Shown here: positions 6,777 through 14,951 of the stretch, in pieces
How the letters are laid out: each line of letters opens with the position of its first letter
How positions within the stretch are numbered: the stretch's first letter is position 1
Origin: an uncultured Gluconobacter sp.
GTDB taxonomy: Bacteria > Pseudomonadota > Alphaproteobacteria > Acetobacterales > Acetobacteraceae
Assembly (NCBI GenBank): GCA_937880175.1
Contig: CALFLO010000141.1
Span: 1-23,062 of the forward strand
Direction: 5' to 3'
DNA length: 23,062 nt
Translations under genes and position numbers: made by a program
Notes under the pieces: model-generated
What the model was told of the DNA's origin: nothing
Databases searched by the model: none
What the model saw: only the letters and a program-made list of their open reading frames with translations

Positions 6777-7882
6777 GCGACGCACACAAGCTTCTGGTTC
6801 TGGCCGGAGACGGGATCGGCCCGGAAGTCATGCGCGAAGTTGCGCGGATCGTGCACTGGATGAGTGCGCATCGCGGGCTGAAGCTTGAAATCACGGAAGA
6901 GCTCGTTGGCGCCGCATCGCTTGCCGTGCATGGCGTGCCGATCCGCGATGAGGTTATTGAACTGGCCCGCCAGTCCGACGCGGTTCTGTTCGGCTCGGTT
7001 GGCGATCCGGCCTGGAGCCATGTCGGTTTTGACAAGCGTCCGGAAGTGGCGATCCTCAAGCTCCGCAAGGAACTTGAACTGTTCGCCAATCTGCGTCCGG
7101 CCAAGCTGTTCGATGCCCTGATCGATGCGTCCGCGCTGAAGCCGGAAGTGGTGCGTGGGCTTGATCTGATGATCGTCCGTGAGACGGTAGGCGGCATCTA
7201 TTTCGGTGAGCCGCGCGGGATCGAGACGCTGCCCGATGGGTCGCGTCGTGGCATCAACACGGAAGTCTACACGACGTCTGAAATCGAGCGTGTGGCACGC
7301 GTTGCTTTCGACCTCGCCCGCAAGCGCGATAATCGCGTGTGCTCGGTCGAGAAGTGCAATGTCATGGAAAGCGGCCTTCTGTGGAAGGAAGTCGTGACGG
7401 AAATTCACAAGCGCGAATATCCGGACGTGCAGCTGTCGCACATGCTGGCCGATAACTGTGCCATGCAGCTTGTCCGCGATCCGAACCAGTTCGACGTTAT
7501 CGTTACGGGCAACCTGTTCGGGGATATTCTCTCCGATCTGGCGTCCATGCTGACGGGATCGCTTGGCATGCTTCCGTCCGCCACGCTCGGTCCGATTCGT
7601 GGTGATGGCAAGCGCAATGCCCTGTATGAGCCGATCCATGGCAGTGCGCCGGACATCGCGGGCAAGGGGATCGCCAATCCGCTGGCCCAGATCCTCTCAT
7701 TCGCCATGCTGCTGCGTTATTCGCTCAACCGTGCTGAAGACGCCGATCTGATCGAGACGGCTGTGGCGAATGTTCTGGCGTCGGGTCTGCGTACTGGCGA
7801 CATCATGTCGCCGGGAATGGCTCGAGTCGGGACCGAAATGATGGGGCAGGCGGTTCTTCGCGAAATGGAGAAGCTGGCCTAA
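6773..7882 (+). CDS. leuB: 3-isopropylmalate dehydrogenase
   Basis: LeuB oxidises and decarboxylates 3-isopropylmalate with NAD+ to give 2-oxoisocaproate, the last dedicated step before transamination to leucine. The 369-residue protein shows the beta-decarboxylating dehydrogenase pattern: LAGDGIGPEVM at the N-terminus, LRKELELFANLRP in the middle, RETVGGIYFGEPRG as substrate loop, the signature NLFGDILSDLASMLTGSLGMLPSA (in parts NLFGDILSDLAS and LTGSLGMLPSA), and EPIHGSAPDIAGKGIANP for the coenzyme site. It is the last gene of the long plus-strand run and is followed by a strong terminator. The final transaminase step could be served by the aminotransferases downstream, but that is speculation. 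Confidence 0.97.
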   Translation: MSDAHKLLVLAGDGIGPEVMREVARIVHWMSAHRGLKLEITEELVGAASLAVHGVPIRDEVIELARQSDAVLFGSVGDPAWSHVGFDKRPEVAILKLRKELELFANLRPAKLFDALIDASALKPEVVRGLDLMIVRETVGGIYFGEPRGIETLPDGSRRGINTEVYTTSEIERVARVAFDLARKRDNRVCSVEKCNVMESGLLWKEVVTEIHKREYPDVQLSHMLADNCAMQLVRDPNQFDVIVTGNLFGDILSDLASMLTGSLGMLPSATLGPIRGDGKRNALYEPIHGSAPDIAGKGIANPLAQILSFAMLLRYSLNRAEDADLIETAVANVLASGLRTGDIMSPGMARVGTEMMGQAVLREMEKLA

Positions 7883-7918
7883 GTTTTCAGCCCGCTGTTT
7901 TTCGGCACTGTCGTTATC

Positions 7919-7951
7919 AAGGCGTCTTCCGGTCTGGAAGGCGCCTTTTTT
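7919..7951 (+). terminator. Rho-independent terminator after leuB
   Basis: AAGGCGTCTTCC (7919-7930) pairs with GGAAGGCGCCTT (7936-7947) over 12 positions with one G-T wobble, around a five-base loop. The T-run continues to 7951. This ends the ffh-to-leuB transcription run. Confidence 0.93.
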
Positions 7952-7974
7952 GTTGAACTGAGCGTGCCTGCCTG

Positions 7975-8004
7975 TGGTCAAAGCTGCGGGAACGCGTCTA
8001 GGAT
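7975..8004 (+). promoter_or_regulatory. Possible promoter of the aminotransferase operon
   Basis: TGGTCA (7975-7980) and TAGGAT (7999-8004) are separated by 18 bases, and each matches four of six consensus bases. They lie just after the leuB terminator and 32 bases before the first aminotransferase start, where a promoter is expected. No operator-like repeat is evident. Confidence 0.3.
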
Positions 8005-8035
8005 CACGCCGCCTAAATGATCCGGAAAGCCTGTC

Positions 8036-9238
8036 ATGTCCTTTATTGCCGACCGTCTGAACCGCATTCTTCCCAGCCAGACGATTGCCGTGACCCAGAA
8101 AGCACGCGCCCTGAAAGCCGAGGGGCGTGATATCATCAGCCTTTCGGCCGGTGAGCCGGACTTTGATACGCCTGACTTCATCAAGCGGGCGGCGATCCGG
8201 GCCATCGAGGCTGGCAAGACGAAATATACGGACGTTGCAGGGACGCTTGAGCTGCGCAAAGCCATTGCGGCGCGCCTGAACGCTGATTTCGATCTGGACT
8301 ACAAAGCCGAAGAAATCTGCGTCTCCACAGGAGGCAAGCAGGTCATTTACAACGTCATGGTCTCGACGCTGAATGCGGGTGACGAGGTCATCATCCCGGC
8401 ACCGGCCTGGGTGTCCTATCCGGATATCGTGACGCTGGCGGATGGAACGCCGGTCATCATCCAGACGGAACCAGAAAACGGATTTCGCCTGACGGCCGAT
8501 CAGCTTCGTGCCGCGATCACGCCGCGTACGAAATGGTTGTGCCTCAATTCACCCTGCAATCCGACAGGGGCAGCTTATGATACCGAGGCCCTCAAGGCGC
8601 TGACGGACGTGCTGCTGGATTATCCGGATATCTGGATCCTGACGGACGATATGTACGCCAAGCTGATGTATGACGGGGCTGTCGCCAAAACCATTGTTCA
8701 GGTCGAGCCGCGTCTGCGCTCGCGGACAGTGACGATGAACGGTGTGTCCAAGGCCTATGCCATGACAGGCTGGCGGATTGGATTTGCCGCAGCGCCTGTT
8801 GAACTCACCCGGCAGCTTGTCAAACTCCAGGGGCAGAGCACGAGCAATCCGTGCTCGATTGCACAGGCGGCAGCACAGGAAGCCGTCTCCGGCCCGCAGA
8901 CCTTTATTTCGGAAATGGTCGCGGTCTATCAGGAACGCCGCAATCTGGTGGTCGGAATGCTGAATGAAGCGCCGGGCCTGACCTGTGCTCTTCCCGAAGG
9001 GGCATTTTATGCTTTCCCGTCCATTGCCGGGACATTGGGCAAGACCAGCAAGGGTGGTCGCCTGATTGATGGTGACGAAGCCTTTGTAACGGCTCTGCTG
9101 GAGGAAACAGGGGTTGCGGCGGTGCATGGCACGGCCTTCCTTACGCCGGGCTACTTCCGCATTTCCTATGCGACGAGCACGGAGCTTCTGAAGGAAGCCT
9201 GCACCCGCATCCAGAAGTTCTGTCAGGGGCTTTCATGA
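8036..9238 (+). CDS. Class I aminotransferase, aspartate aminotransferase type (first of tandem pair)
   Basis: A PLP-dependent fold-type I transaminase of 400 residues, of the Ib subgroup that includes Thermus aspartate aminotransferase and bifunctional aspartate/prephenate enzymes. Visible active-site residues are GGKQ (99-102), Asn175 in CNPTG, Asp204 and Tyr207 in TDDMY, the Schiff-base Lys239 in SKAYAMTGWRIG, and the carboxylate-binding Arg374 in YFRISYATS. The TKYT motif (62-65), typical of this subgroup, is present. The likely reaction is aspartate plus 2-oxoglutarate to oxaloacetate plus glutamate. The cofactor loop TDDMY differs from the common SDEIY but keeps the essential Asp and Tyr. 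Its stop overlaps the start of the next gene as ATGA, so the paralogues are coupled. Confidence 0.92.
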   Translation: MSFIADRLNRILPSQTIAVTQKARALKAEGRDIISLSAGEPDFDTPDFIKRAAIRAIEAGKTKYTDVAGTLELRKAIAARLNADFDLDYKAEEICVSTGGKQVIYNVMVSTLNAGDEVIIPAPAWVSYPDIVTLADGTPVIIQTEPENGFRLTADQLRAAITPRTKWLCLNSPCNPTGAAYDTEALKALTDVLLDYPDIWILTDDMYAKLMYDGAVAKTIVQVEPRLRSRTVTMNGVSKAYAMTGWRIGFAAAPVELTRQLVKLQGQSTSNPCSIAQAAAQEAVSGPQTFISEMVAVYQERRNLVVGMLNEAPGLTCALPEGAFYAFPSIAGTLGKTSKGGRLIDGDEAFVTALLEETGVAAVHGTAFLTPGYFRISYATSTELLKEACTRIQKFCQGLS

Positions 9239-10446
9239 GCTTCACCATCGCCTCTCGTCTGGCTGATCTTCCCCGTCCTGCAACGATCGCCATGGCGGCC
9301 CGCGCGCGTGAACTGAAGGCGCAGGGGGCGGACGTCATATCCCTCGCGCTGGGGCAGCCGGATTTTCCGTCGCCTCCCGAAGCGATCGAAGCCGCCTATG
9401 CAGCGGCAAAGGCCGGGGATACGGGATATCCGCCGATCCCGGGCCAGAAGCCGCTGATTGAAGCCATCATCCGGAAGTTCCGGCGGGATAACGGGCTGGA
9501 CCTCACTCCTGACCGAATCATGGTTGCGAATGGTGGTAAGCAGGTCATTTTCAACGCGTTGATGGCATCGCTGGAAGTCGGCGATGAAGTTATCGTGCCT
9601 GCACCGTACTGGGTCAGTTATCCGCTGATCACCCGGATGCTCGGCGGGGTTCCGGTCGAAATCCGCTGTCGGGAAGAAAACGGCTTCCGTCCTGATCCCG
9701 AAGCAATCCGTGAGGCCATTACGCCGCGCACGAAATGGCTGCTGCTGAATTTCCCGAACAATCCAACGGGCGCCATTCTTGAGCGACAGGATCTGGAAGC
9801 TATCGCGGATGTGCTGCGGGAGGCGCCGCATGTCCTCGTCATGAGCGACGAGATCTATGAGCATCTGACGTTCGACGGGAAGAAGCACCTCTCCCTGCTG
9901 AGTGTTGCGCCGGATCTGGCGGACCGTATCCTGATCGTGAACGGGATGGCCAAGGCCTATGCCATGACGGGGTGGCGTGTGGGGTTCGCCTGTGGTCCGG
10001 TTCCGCTGATTCAGGCCATGATCGCGGTTCAGAGTAATTCCACGTCGGGTGTCTGCACACTCGCACAGGCCGGATCAGTCGCCGCTCTGGACGGGGATGC
10101 CGACGGGATCGCCCGCATGCTGGAAACCTATGAGCGTCGTCGCGGTCTGGTCGTGAGCGCGTTACAGCAGGTGCCCGGTCTGACCTGCGTGATGCCGGAT
10201 GGTGCGTTCTATGCCTATCCGGGTATTGCGGCTCTGGTCGGCAGAACGTCGGGCCAGGGACGGTTGCTCGACACGGATGTGGCTTTTGCAGAGGCACTTC
10301 TGGAGGAGGCGCATGTCGCGACCGTTCCGGGCTCGGCCTTCGGATACAGTCCGTATCTGCGCCTGTCCTTTGCCGCTTCTGACGAGCAGCTTGTTGAGGC
10401 CTGCCGTCGTATTGCGCAGTTTGTGAGCGAGATCCGGACCGTCTGA
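9235..10446 (+). CDS. Class I aminotransferase, second of tandem pair
   Basis: A 403-residue PLP transaminase that aligns end to end with the preceding protein and evidently arose by duplication, though clearly diverged. Active-site residues are retained: GGKQ (100-103), Asn176 in NNPTG, Asp205 and Tyr208 in SDEIY, Schiff-base Lys240 in AKAYAMTGWRVG, and Arg376 in YLRLSF. At the position of the first enzyme's TKYT it has TGYP, and the helix around residues 250-285 differs, so a different substrate preference is plausible. It starts within the stop of the first gene. The M3 peptidase follows immediately, so all three may be one operon. Aspartate, aromatic or branched-chain specificity cannot be fixed from sequence. 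Confidence 0.9.
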   Translation: MSFTIASRLADLPRPATIAMAARARELKAQGADVISLALGQPDFPSPPEAIEAAYAAAKAGDTGYPPIPGQKPLIEAIIRKFRRDNGLDLTPDRIMVANGGKQVIFNALMASLEVGDEVIVPAPYWVSYPLITRMLGGVPVEIRCREENGFRPDPEAIREAITPRTKWLLLNFPNNPTGAILERQDLEAIADVLREAPHVLVMSDEIYEHLTFDGKKHLSLLSVAPDLADRILIVNGMAKAYAMTGWRVGFACGPVPLIQAMIAVQSNSTSGVCTLAQAGSVAALDGDADGIARMLETYERRRGLVVSALQQVPGLTCVMPDGAFYAYPGIAALVGRTSGQGRLLDTDVAFAEALLEEAHVATVPGSAFGYSPYLRLSFAASDEQLVEACRRIAQFVSEIRTV

Positions 10447-10451
10447 GAGGC

Positions 10452-12176
10452 ATGGACGAAAGGAGCTGGGAATGGCAGAATTGCGCCATGACGAAGACAA
10501 TCCCTCCCTTTTCCGAACTGTCTTTCCCCCGGCCTGACGAGCAGTCGCTCAAGGTCCGTTATGATGCCATCGCGGCCCTGCTTGACGCAGGCGACCGCGT
10601 GGAAGCTCTGCATGCTTTCGACGCTGTCCGGCGCGAGTATGAGTCGTGGGCATCGCATGTGCATCTGCAGTTTTCGCGCAATACGCAGGATGAGATTGCG
10701 AAGGCTGACCGGGACTATGCTGACCGGCTCTCTCCGGTCGCGACCGATCATGAAGTGACGGTCAAGAAGCGCCTTCTGGCCGATCCTGACCGCGCTGGTC
10801 TCGAAGCTATCGTGACGCCGCATGTGGTCCGCCTTTGGGAATCTGACACGACAACCTTTGATCCGCGTATCAGCACGGATCTTGAGGAAGAGGCACGTCT
10901 CACCGGCGAATACACCGCGCTTCTGGCCGCTGCGAAAATTGCTTTCGATGGCAAGACGCTCAACCTGTCGGGGCTTGTGCCGTATCTTCAGGGGATGGAT
11001 CGGGATGTCCGCCATGCGGCCGAGGCAGCGCGCTGGGCGTTCTTTGAGGAAAACGGTGCAGAGCTTGATGCCCTTTACAGCAAGCTCGTTGCCCTGCGGG
11101 ACCGGATGGCAACGACGCTCGGTTTCGAAAACTATATCGAACTGGGGTATCGCCGGATGCGGCGGACGGATTATGGCCCTGAGCAGGTTGCGGCGTTCCG
11201 CGAAAAAGTTCTGGCCTATGTCACGCCGCTGATCAGCTCGCTGATTGAGCGCCGTCGCCTGAAAATGGGCTGGGACAAGGTGATGGCGTGGGATGAGGCG
11301 CTCATCGACCTTCAGGGCAATCCGGAGCCCGCTGGCGATCATGATCTTCTGGTTTCGCGCGCGGAAACCATGTTCCGTGACCTGGATCCGTCAGGCGAAA
11401 TGGCCGATTTTTACGTCCAGATGCGGGATCTGGGCTATCTCGACCTGAAGAACCGTGATGGCAAGGCAGGAGGCGGCTTCTGCACGTCCTTCCCGACGGT
11501 TGGAACGCCCTACATCTTCGCCAATTTCAACGGCACCCATAATGATATCGGCGTTTTCACCCATGAGATGGGCCATGCGTTCCAGAACTGGAAAAGCCGC
11601 GATCTGCCGTGGATCGACCAGCTATGGCCGACCATGGAAGCTGCCGAAATCCATTCCATGGGGCTGGAGTTCCTGACCTGGCCGCAGATTGGCGAACTGG
11701 TCGAGGATGGTGCGGCGGACCGCTACCGGCGGATGCATCTGATCGATGCCCTGTCATTCTTCCCTTACGGCGTCTGCGTGGATCATTTCCAGCATGAGGT
11801 CTACGCGCATCCGGAGATGACAGCTGAGGAGCGTCATCAGACATGGCAGCGGCTTGAGGCGCTCTACATGCCGTGGCGGGACTGGGGCGATCTGGCCTAT
11901 CCGGCAAAGTGTGGGCGCTGGCAGGCGCAGCTCCATATCTACCGGCTGCCGTTCTATTACATCGATTATGCGCTGGCACAGTGCTGTGCGCTGCAGCTCT
12001 GGCTGGGGTCGCGTCTTGATCGGGAAGGGACGCTGGAAACTTACCGAAAGCTCTGCGCTGAAGGCGGCTCAAAGCCCTTCGCGCAGCTTGTCTCTGAGGC
12101 GGGTCTGACCTCTCCGTTCGAGGCCGATGTTCTGGCAGAAGTCGTGCATGAAGCCGAGCAGGTGCTCGCCCTCTGA
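10452..12176 (+). CDS. M3-family zinc oligoendopeptidase
   Basis: A 574-residue metallopeptidase of the M3 (thimet/PepF) family, probably cytoplasmic because it lacks a signal peptide. It would cut short peptides inside the cell. The zinc motif is HEMGH at residues 371-375 (numbered from 10452), and the third ligand is most likely Glu399 in EAAEIHSMGLE, 28 residues on, the spacing expected for M3B enzymes. Downstream blocks with His and Tyr (DHFQHEVY, YYIDYALAQ) resemble the substrate-binding region. The start is uncertain: ATG 10452 has GAGAGG only one base ahead, while in-frame ATG 10488 gives MTKTIPPFSEL and may be the true N-terminus. It lies five bases after the aminotransferase pair. 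Confidence 0.9.
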   Translation: MDERSWEWQNCAMTKTIPPFSELSFPRPDEQSLKVRYDAIAALLDAGDRVEALHAFDAVRREYESWASHVHLQFSRNTQDEIAKADRDYADRLSPVATDHEVTVKKRLLADPDRAGLEAIVTPHVVRLWESDTTTFDPRISTDLEEEARLTGEYTALLAAAKIAFDGKTLNLSGLVPYLQGMDRDVRHAAEAARWAFFEENGAELDALYSKLVALRDRMATTLGFENYIELGYRRMRRTDYGPEQVAAFREKVLAYVTPLISSLIERRRLKMGWDKVMAWDEALIDLQGNPEPAGDHDLLVSRAETMFRDLDPSGEMADFYVQMRDLGYLDLKNRDGKAGGGFCTSFPTVGTPYIFANFNGTHNDIGVFTHEMGHAFQNWKSRDLPWIDQLWPTMEAAEIHSMGLEFLTWPQIGELVEDGAADRYRRMHLIDALSFFPYGVCVDHFQHEVYAHPEMTAEERHQTWQRLEALYMPWRDWGDLAYPAKCGRWQAQLHIYRLPFYYIDYALAQCCALQLWLGSRLDREGTLETYRKLCAEGGSKPFAQLVSEAGLTSPFEADVLAEVVHEAEQVLAL

Positions 12177-12183
12177 ACAGGGG

Positions 12184-12215
12184 TTGAGGCTCCGGGAAAA
12201 AAGCCGGAGCCTCAA
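12184..12215. terminator. Perfect 12-bp hairpin between convergent genes
   Basis: TTGAGGCTCCGG (12184-12195) pairs perfectly with CCGGAGCCTCAA (12204-12215) around an eight-base A-rich loop. It sits in the 43-base gap between the M3 peptidase (plus) and the thioredoxin-like gene (minus), so it can serve both directions. Neither side has a long T-run. Confidence 0.7.
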
Positions 12216-12219
12216 TGTG

Positions 12220-12759
12220 TTATCCGCGTTTGTTCCAACTGGAAATGAGGTCCAGAACAGCCTGTGGCGACATGCTGCGGGCATTGCCCAGAGCAGTCGA
12301 TCCGTCACCGTTCAGGGCATGGCCCTCAGGTGTCACAATAATGACGGTTGGTACGGCCTTGATGGTCACGCCGTAACGTGTGGCCAGCTCAAGATTGGTG
12401 TTGATGCGTCCCACATTGACCGGGACTACCACGAACTGGCTGTCCAGCCAGCGTGCGGCATCGGGCAGAGCGAAAATGCCGCTGAGCATTTTGCAGTCCG
12501 GGCACCAGTTGCCACCGAAATCGAGCAGAACCTTGCGATGCGTCTTCTGCGCCAAGGCAAAGGCCTGTGCCACCTGATCGTGAGCGACTGTCGTGTCCGG
12601 ATAAGGTGTGGCGACGGGGGGAGCGGATGTTTCAGTCAGCTGGGGCGCAGGAATAGCAGGCACTTCCGTGGACGCGGCATGAGCGGGAAGCGTTGCGGTG
12701 AGCGCCAGACCGAGGCCGGCAGCGGCAAGAAGGGAACGGCGCATGAAAAAGGCTTTCAT
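12220..12759 (-). CDS. Secreted thioredoxin-like protein with CPDC motif
   Basis: A 179-residue exported protein. The signal peptide has an RR pair at residues 7-8 and a hydrophobic core at 10-24, with cleavage probably after AHA at 28. A Pro/Ala/Thr-rich linker to about residue 55 leads to a thioredoxin fold: LLDFGGNWCPDC with redox Cys86 and Cys89, and later VPTVIIVTPEG with the cis-Pro loop. The domain resembles the Thioredoxin_7/YbbN-like secreted group. A periplasmic dithiol/disulfide role is inferred and no partner is evident. The start at 12759 has AGAGGA eight bases upstream. ATG codons at 12777 and 12744 are alternatives. It is divergent from the small membrane protein on the other side of a 74-base gap. 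Confidence 0.87.
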   Translation of the reverse strand: MKAFFMRRSLLAAAGLGLALTATLPAHAASTEVPAIPAPQLTETSAPPVATPYPDTTVAHDQVAQAFALAQKTHRKVLLDFGGNWCPDCKMLSGIFALPDAARWLDSQFVVVPVNVGRINTNLELATRYGVTIKAVPTVIIVTPEGHALNGDGSTALGNARSMSPQAVLDLISSWNKRG

Positions 12760-12833
12760 TGATGTTGTCCTCTGCATGCCATAACGCAGAACGACAGGAA
12801 CAGATGATTAAAGCCCAGTTTTCATGAAAGGTC

Positions 12834-13166
12834 ATGCGTTTGAAAAAAACACCATCCAGCCCGAAAGTGACGTCGTCGCGTGAGGTCAGCATTCCGGAAA
12901 CCCTGATCCGGACCGCAATTCTTGTTGGACTGACGCTCGCATTCGCCTCCGTATTCCGGTTCTGGCAGCCGGCGATCAAACTCGCGCAGCGCATAGCAGG
13001 AACATCTGCTTGGCAGGAACTCTACAGCCTGTTTCATATTGAATCGGGCCTTGGACGCGAACAGCTCATCCTGACGGGGATCATGATTGCCTGCTTCCTG
13101 CTCGCATTGGCGGTGCAGACGGTCGGGCTACTGGTTTTTGAGCGAATCAGAAAAAGCCGCGTCTAA
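12834..13166 (+). CDS. Small two-helix membrane protein of unknown function
   Basis: I do not recognise this family. The 110-residue protein has a basic N-terminus (MRLKKTPSSPK), a probable membrane helix at about residues 24-42 (LIRTAILVGLTLAFASVF), a loop with Trp and charged residues, and a second hydrophobic helix at about 80-101 (LILTGIMIACFLLALAVQTV). It ends in a basic tail, RIRKSRV. The topology suggests both ends inside. The start at 12834 has AAAGG four bases upstream. It is divergent from the thioredoxin-like gene and convergent with the DUF423 gene, from which only eight bases separate it. Confidence 0.72.
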   Translation: MRLKKTPSSPKVTSSREVSIPETLIRTAILVGLTLAFASVFRFWQPAIKLAQRIAGTSAWQELYSLFHIESGLGREQLILTGIMIACFLLALAVQTVGLLVFERIRKSRV

Positions 13167-13174
13167 CGGCAGAG

Positions 13175-13606
13175 TCAGTTCCGCAAAGGGCGCCGCAGGG
13201 CAGATGCCGCGGCCAGACACCAGGCAATCATGAGAAGCGTCCCGCCATAGGGTGCGATCCGCCCGATCGATAGGGTTCCAAGTTTCAGATTGAACAGGGC
13301 CAGCAGGGTCACCGGCACGCAGAACAGCACCATGCCGACTGACATACACAGACAGGACAGGCGGATCAGTTTCGGCGAGAGGCGGGATGCGTTCAGAGAC
13401 AGCACGCAGAGTCCCAGCGCATGCCACATCTGGATCTCGACTGCAGAATGCAGCATGGCCCGTCCTCCTGGCACGGCAAAAAGCCGGTCCGGTAAATGGG
13501 CGGATAATGCACCGAGCATGACGCCGGATGCGGCGGAGAGAGCAGCGAAAACAAAACTTCCCCGGATCGGATCGGGCATGTCAGGGCGGACAGGATTTGC
13601 GGACAT
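13175..13606 (-). CDS. DUF423 family membrane protein
   Basis: A 143-residue protein with four predicted membrane helices. It fits the DUF423 (YgdD/TMEM256-like) family: GALSAHLPD near residues 32-40 corresponds to the GAFGAH motif, MWHALGL (60-66) to the conserved HAL block, and GRIAPYGGTLLMIAW near the C-terminus to the family G-P-GG-W pattern. The family has no established function. The start at 13606 has no good ribosome site, and ATG 13579 is an alternative. It is divergent from the DUF4142 lipoprotein across a 116-base gap in which I see no repeat or operator. Confidence 0.83.
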   Translation of the reverse strand: MSANPVRPDMPDPIRGSFVFAALSAASGVMLGALSAHLPDRLFAVPGGRAMLHSAVEIQMWHALGLCVLSLNASRLSPKLIRLSCLCMSVGMVLFCVPVTLLALFNLKLGTLSIGRIAPYGGTLLMIAWCLAAASALRRPLRN

Positions 13607-13722
13607 GCCGTGAATGTATCATGTGTTGTCTGAACAGCGAATGAGAGACTGTCCTGAATGAAGTGTCAGTCTGTCGCGGCCTGTCTTTTCGGGAGCAGGC
13701 GCGTTTGAAAAAGGAAGCTTCG

Positions 13723-14313
13723 ATGACTGTTTCGTATCTCCGTCTGTGCCTGTCCGCAGGCCTTCTGGCCGGTCTGGCTGCCTGTAATGCTCCGGATGCG
13801 CCGCCGGCTCCCGCTCTTCCGAGCGTGGCCTCGACCTACAAGCTGACCACGGCAGACGCGGCTTTCATCCAGCAGGTTGACGAGATGGATCAGACGCAGA
13901 TCGCCATCGCAACCCTTGCGGCTGCGCACAGCAACAGCGACGTGATCAAGGCGTTCGCCTCGACCGTTCAGGGTGACCATACGACCAACCAGAAGGCCGT
14001 TGCCAAGATCGCTTCGGATGCCAATCTGACCGTGGCCGCCAAAATCGACGCCGCCGATCAGGAGCATGTCGATTCGTTCTCCCATCTCTATGGGGCAGCC
14101 TTTGATCGCATGTTCCTGCGTGACGTCGTGAGCACGCGCACAGCCGATCTGGGCAAAGCCATTACGACCGCCAAGGCTTCGGGTGGGACGCCTGATGTGA
14201 AGACCCTCGCTTCGGACACAGACAAGATGCTGACGGATCACACGTCCCGCGCGCATGACCTGATGGGCGATCACACGATCAGCCATCACGCAAAGCATAA
14301 AAGAAACCGCTAA
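13723..14313 (+). CDS. DUF4142-type lipoprotein
   Basis: A 196-residue envelope protein with a lipoprotein signal: basic start, hydrophobic helix and lipobox LAAC with Cys21. A Pro/Ala linker follows. The main part is all-helical and carries the DUF4142 pattern (ferritin-like four-helix bundle): TADAAFIQQVDEMDQTQI, where most members have FV..A...G..E...G, then IKAFASTVQGDHTTNQ corresponding to the M..DH...N block. His-rich residues close the C-terminus (ISHHAKHKRN). Function unknown; periplasmic or outer-membrane location is inferred. ATG 13723 has AAGGAAG nine bases ahead; upstream in-frame start codons are unsupported. The cobalamin adenosyltransferase gene follows after 17 bases, so they probably share a message. 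Confidence 0.85.
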   Translation: MTVSYLRLCLSAGLLAGLAACNAPDAPPAPALPSVASTYKLTTADAAFIQQVDEMDQTQIAIATLAAAHSNSDVIKAFASTVQGDHTTNQKAVAKIASDANLTVAAKIDAADQEHVDSFSHLYGAAFDRMFLRDVVSTRTADLGKAITTAKASGGTPDVKTLASDTDKMLTDHTSRAHDLMGDHTISHHAKHKRNR

Positions 14314-14330
14314 AAAAGCTGGAGCCGGGC

Positions 14331-14903
14331 ATGAGCATCCGCATCGACAGGATCGTGACCCGTGGTGGAGACGGGGGGCAGACATCGCTTGGGGACGGGA
14401 CACGCGTGTCCAAGTCGTCTGACCGTATCGAGGCCATGGGGACTGTCGATGAGCTTAATGCCCAGCTCGGCGTTCTGTGCTGTTACCTGACACAGGACGC
14501 CCGGATTGCGGGTCTTGTGGACGAGGTCCGGCAGATCCAGTCCTGTCTGTTCGATCTTGGGGCAGATCTGTGTCTGCCCGATCCTGATCGCGTGCCCAGT
14601 CTGAGTGCGGATGCCATTCTCTGGCTTGAAGTCAGACTGGAAGAACTGCGCCAGTCCCAGCAGGAACTCAGAAGTTTTGTTTTGCCCGGCGGTAGTCCTG
14701 TCGCGGCACACGCACATCTCGCAAGGACGGTTGCTCGCCGGGCCGAGCGACGGGTTGCGATGCTGGAACAGGGGCCAGCAGAAACACTTCGTTTCCTGAA
14801 CAGACTGTCCGATTACTTCTTTGTTCTTGCTCGTCATGCCAATAATCATGGTGAAACGGATATTCTCTGGTCTCCGGGACGCTGGCATCAAAAGAAAATA
14901 TAA
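14331..14903 (+). CDS. Cob(I)alamin adenosyltransferase, PduO type
   Basis: The enzyme transfers the adenosyl group of ATP to cob(I)alamin, giving the coenzyme form of vitamin B12. The 190 residues show the PduO-type pattern: the ATP-binding N-terminal loop TRGGDGGQTSLGDG (10-23), DRIEAMGTVDELNAQLG (31-47), the central FVLPGGSP, then ARTVARRAERRV with the catalytic Arg/Glu cluster and NRLSDYFFVLARHAN at the C-terminus. The N-terminal loop has GG where other members have TG; the same variant is common in relatives. No cobalamin riboswitch is visible upstream. It follows the DUF4142 lipoprotein closely, but a functional link is unproven. Confidence 0.93.
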   Translation: MSIRIDRIVTRGGDGGQTSLGDGTRVSKSSDRIEAMGTVDELNAQLGVLCCYLTQDARIAGLVDEVRQIQSCLFDLGADLCLPDPDRVPSLSADAILWLEVRLEELRQSQQELRSFVLPGGSPVAAHAHLARTVARRAERRVAMLEQGPAETLRFLNRLSDYFFVLARHANNHGETDILWSPGRWHQKKI

Positions 14904-14951
14904 GCTGCCGCTTATTGGGCTGATGACAGAATGCCGGTGAAGTGCTAGGAA

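Noticed and set aside
10215..11342. 375-codon minus-strand open frame
   Set aside because: Antisense to the second aminotransferase and the M3 peptidase, both with intact active-site motifs. No own promoter or ribosome site.
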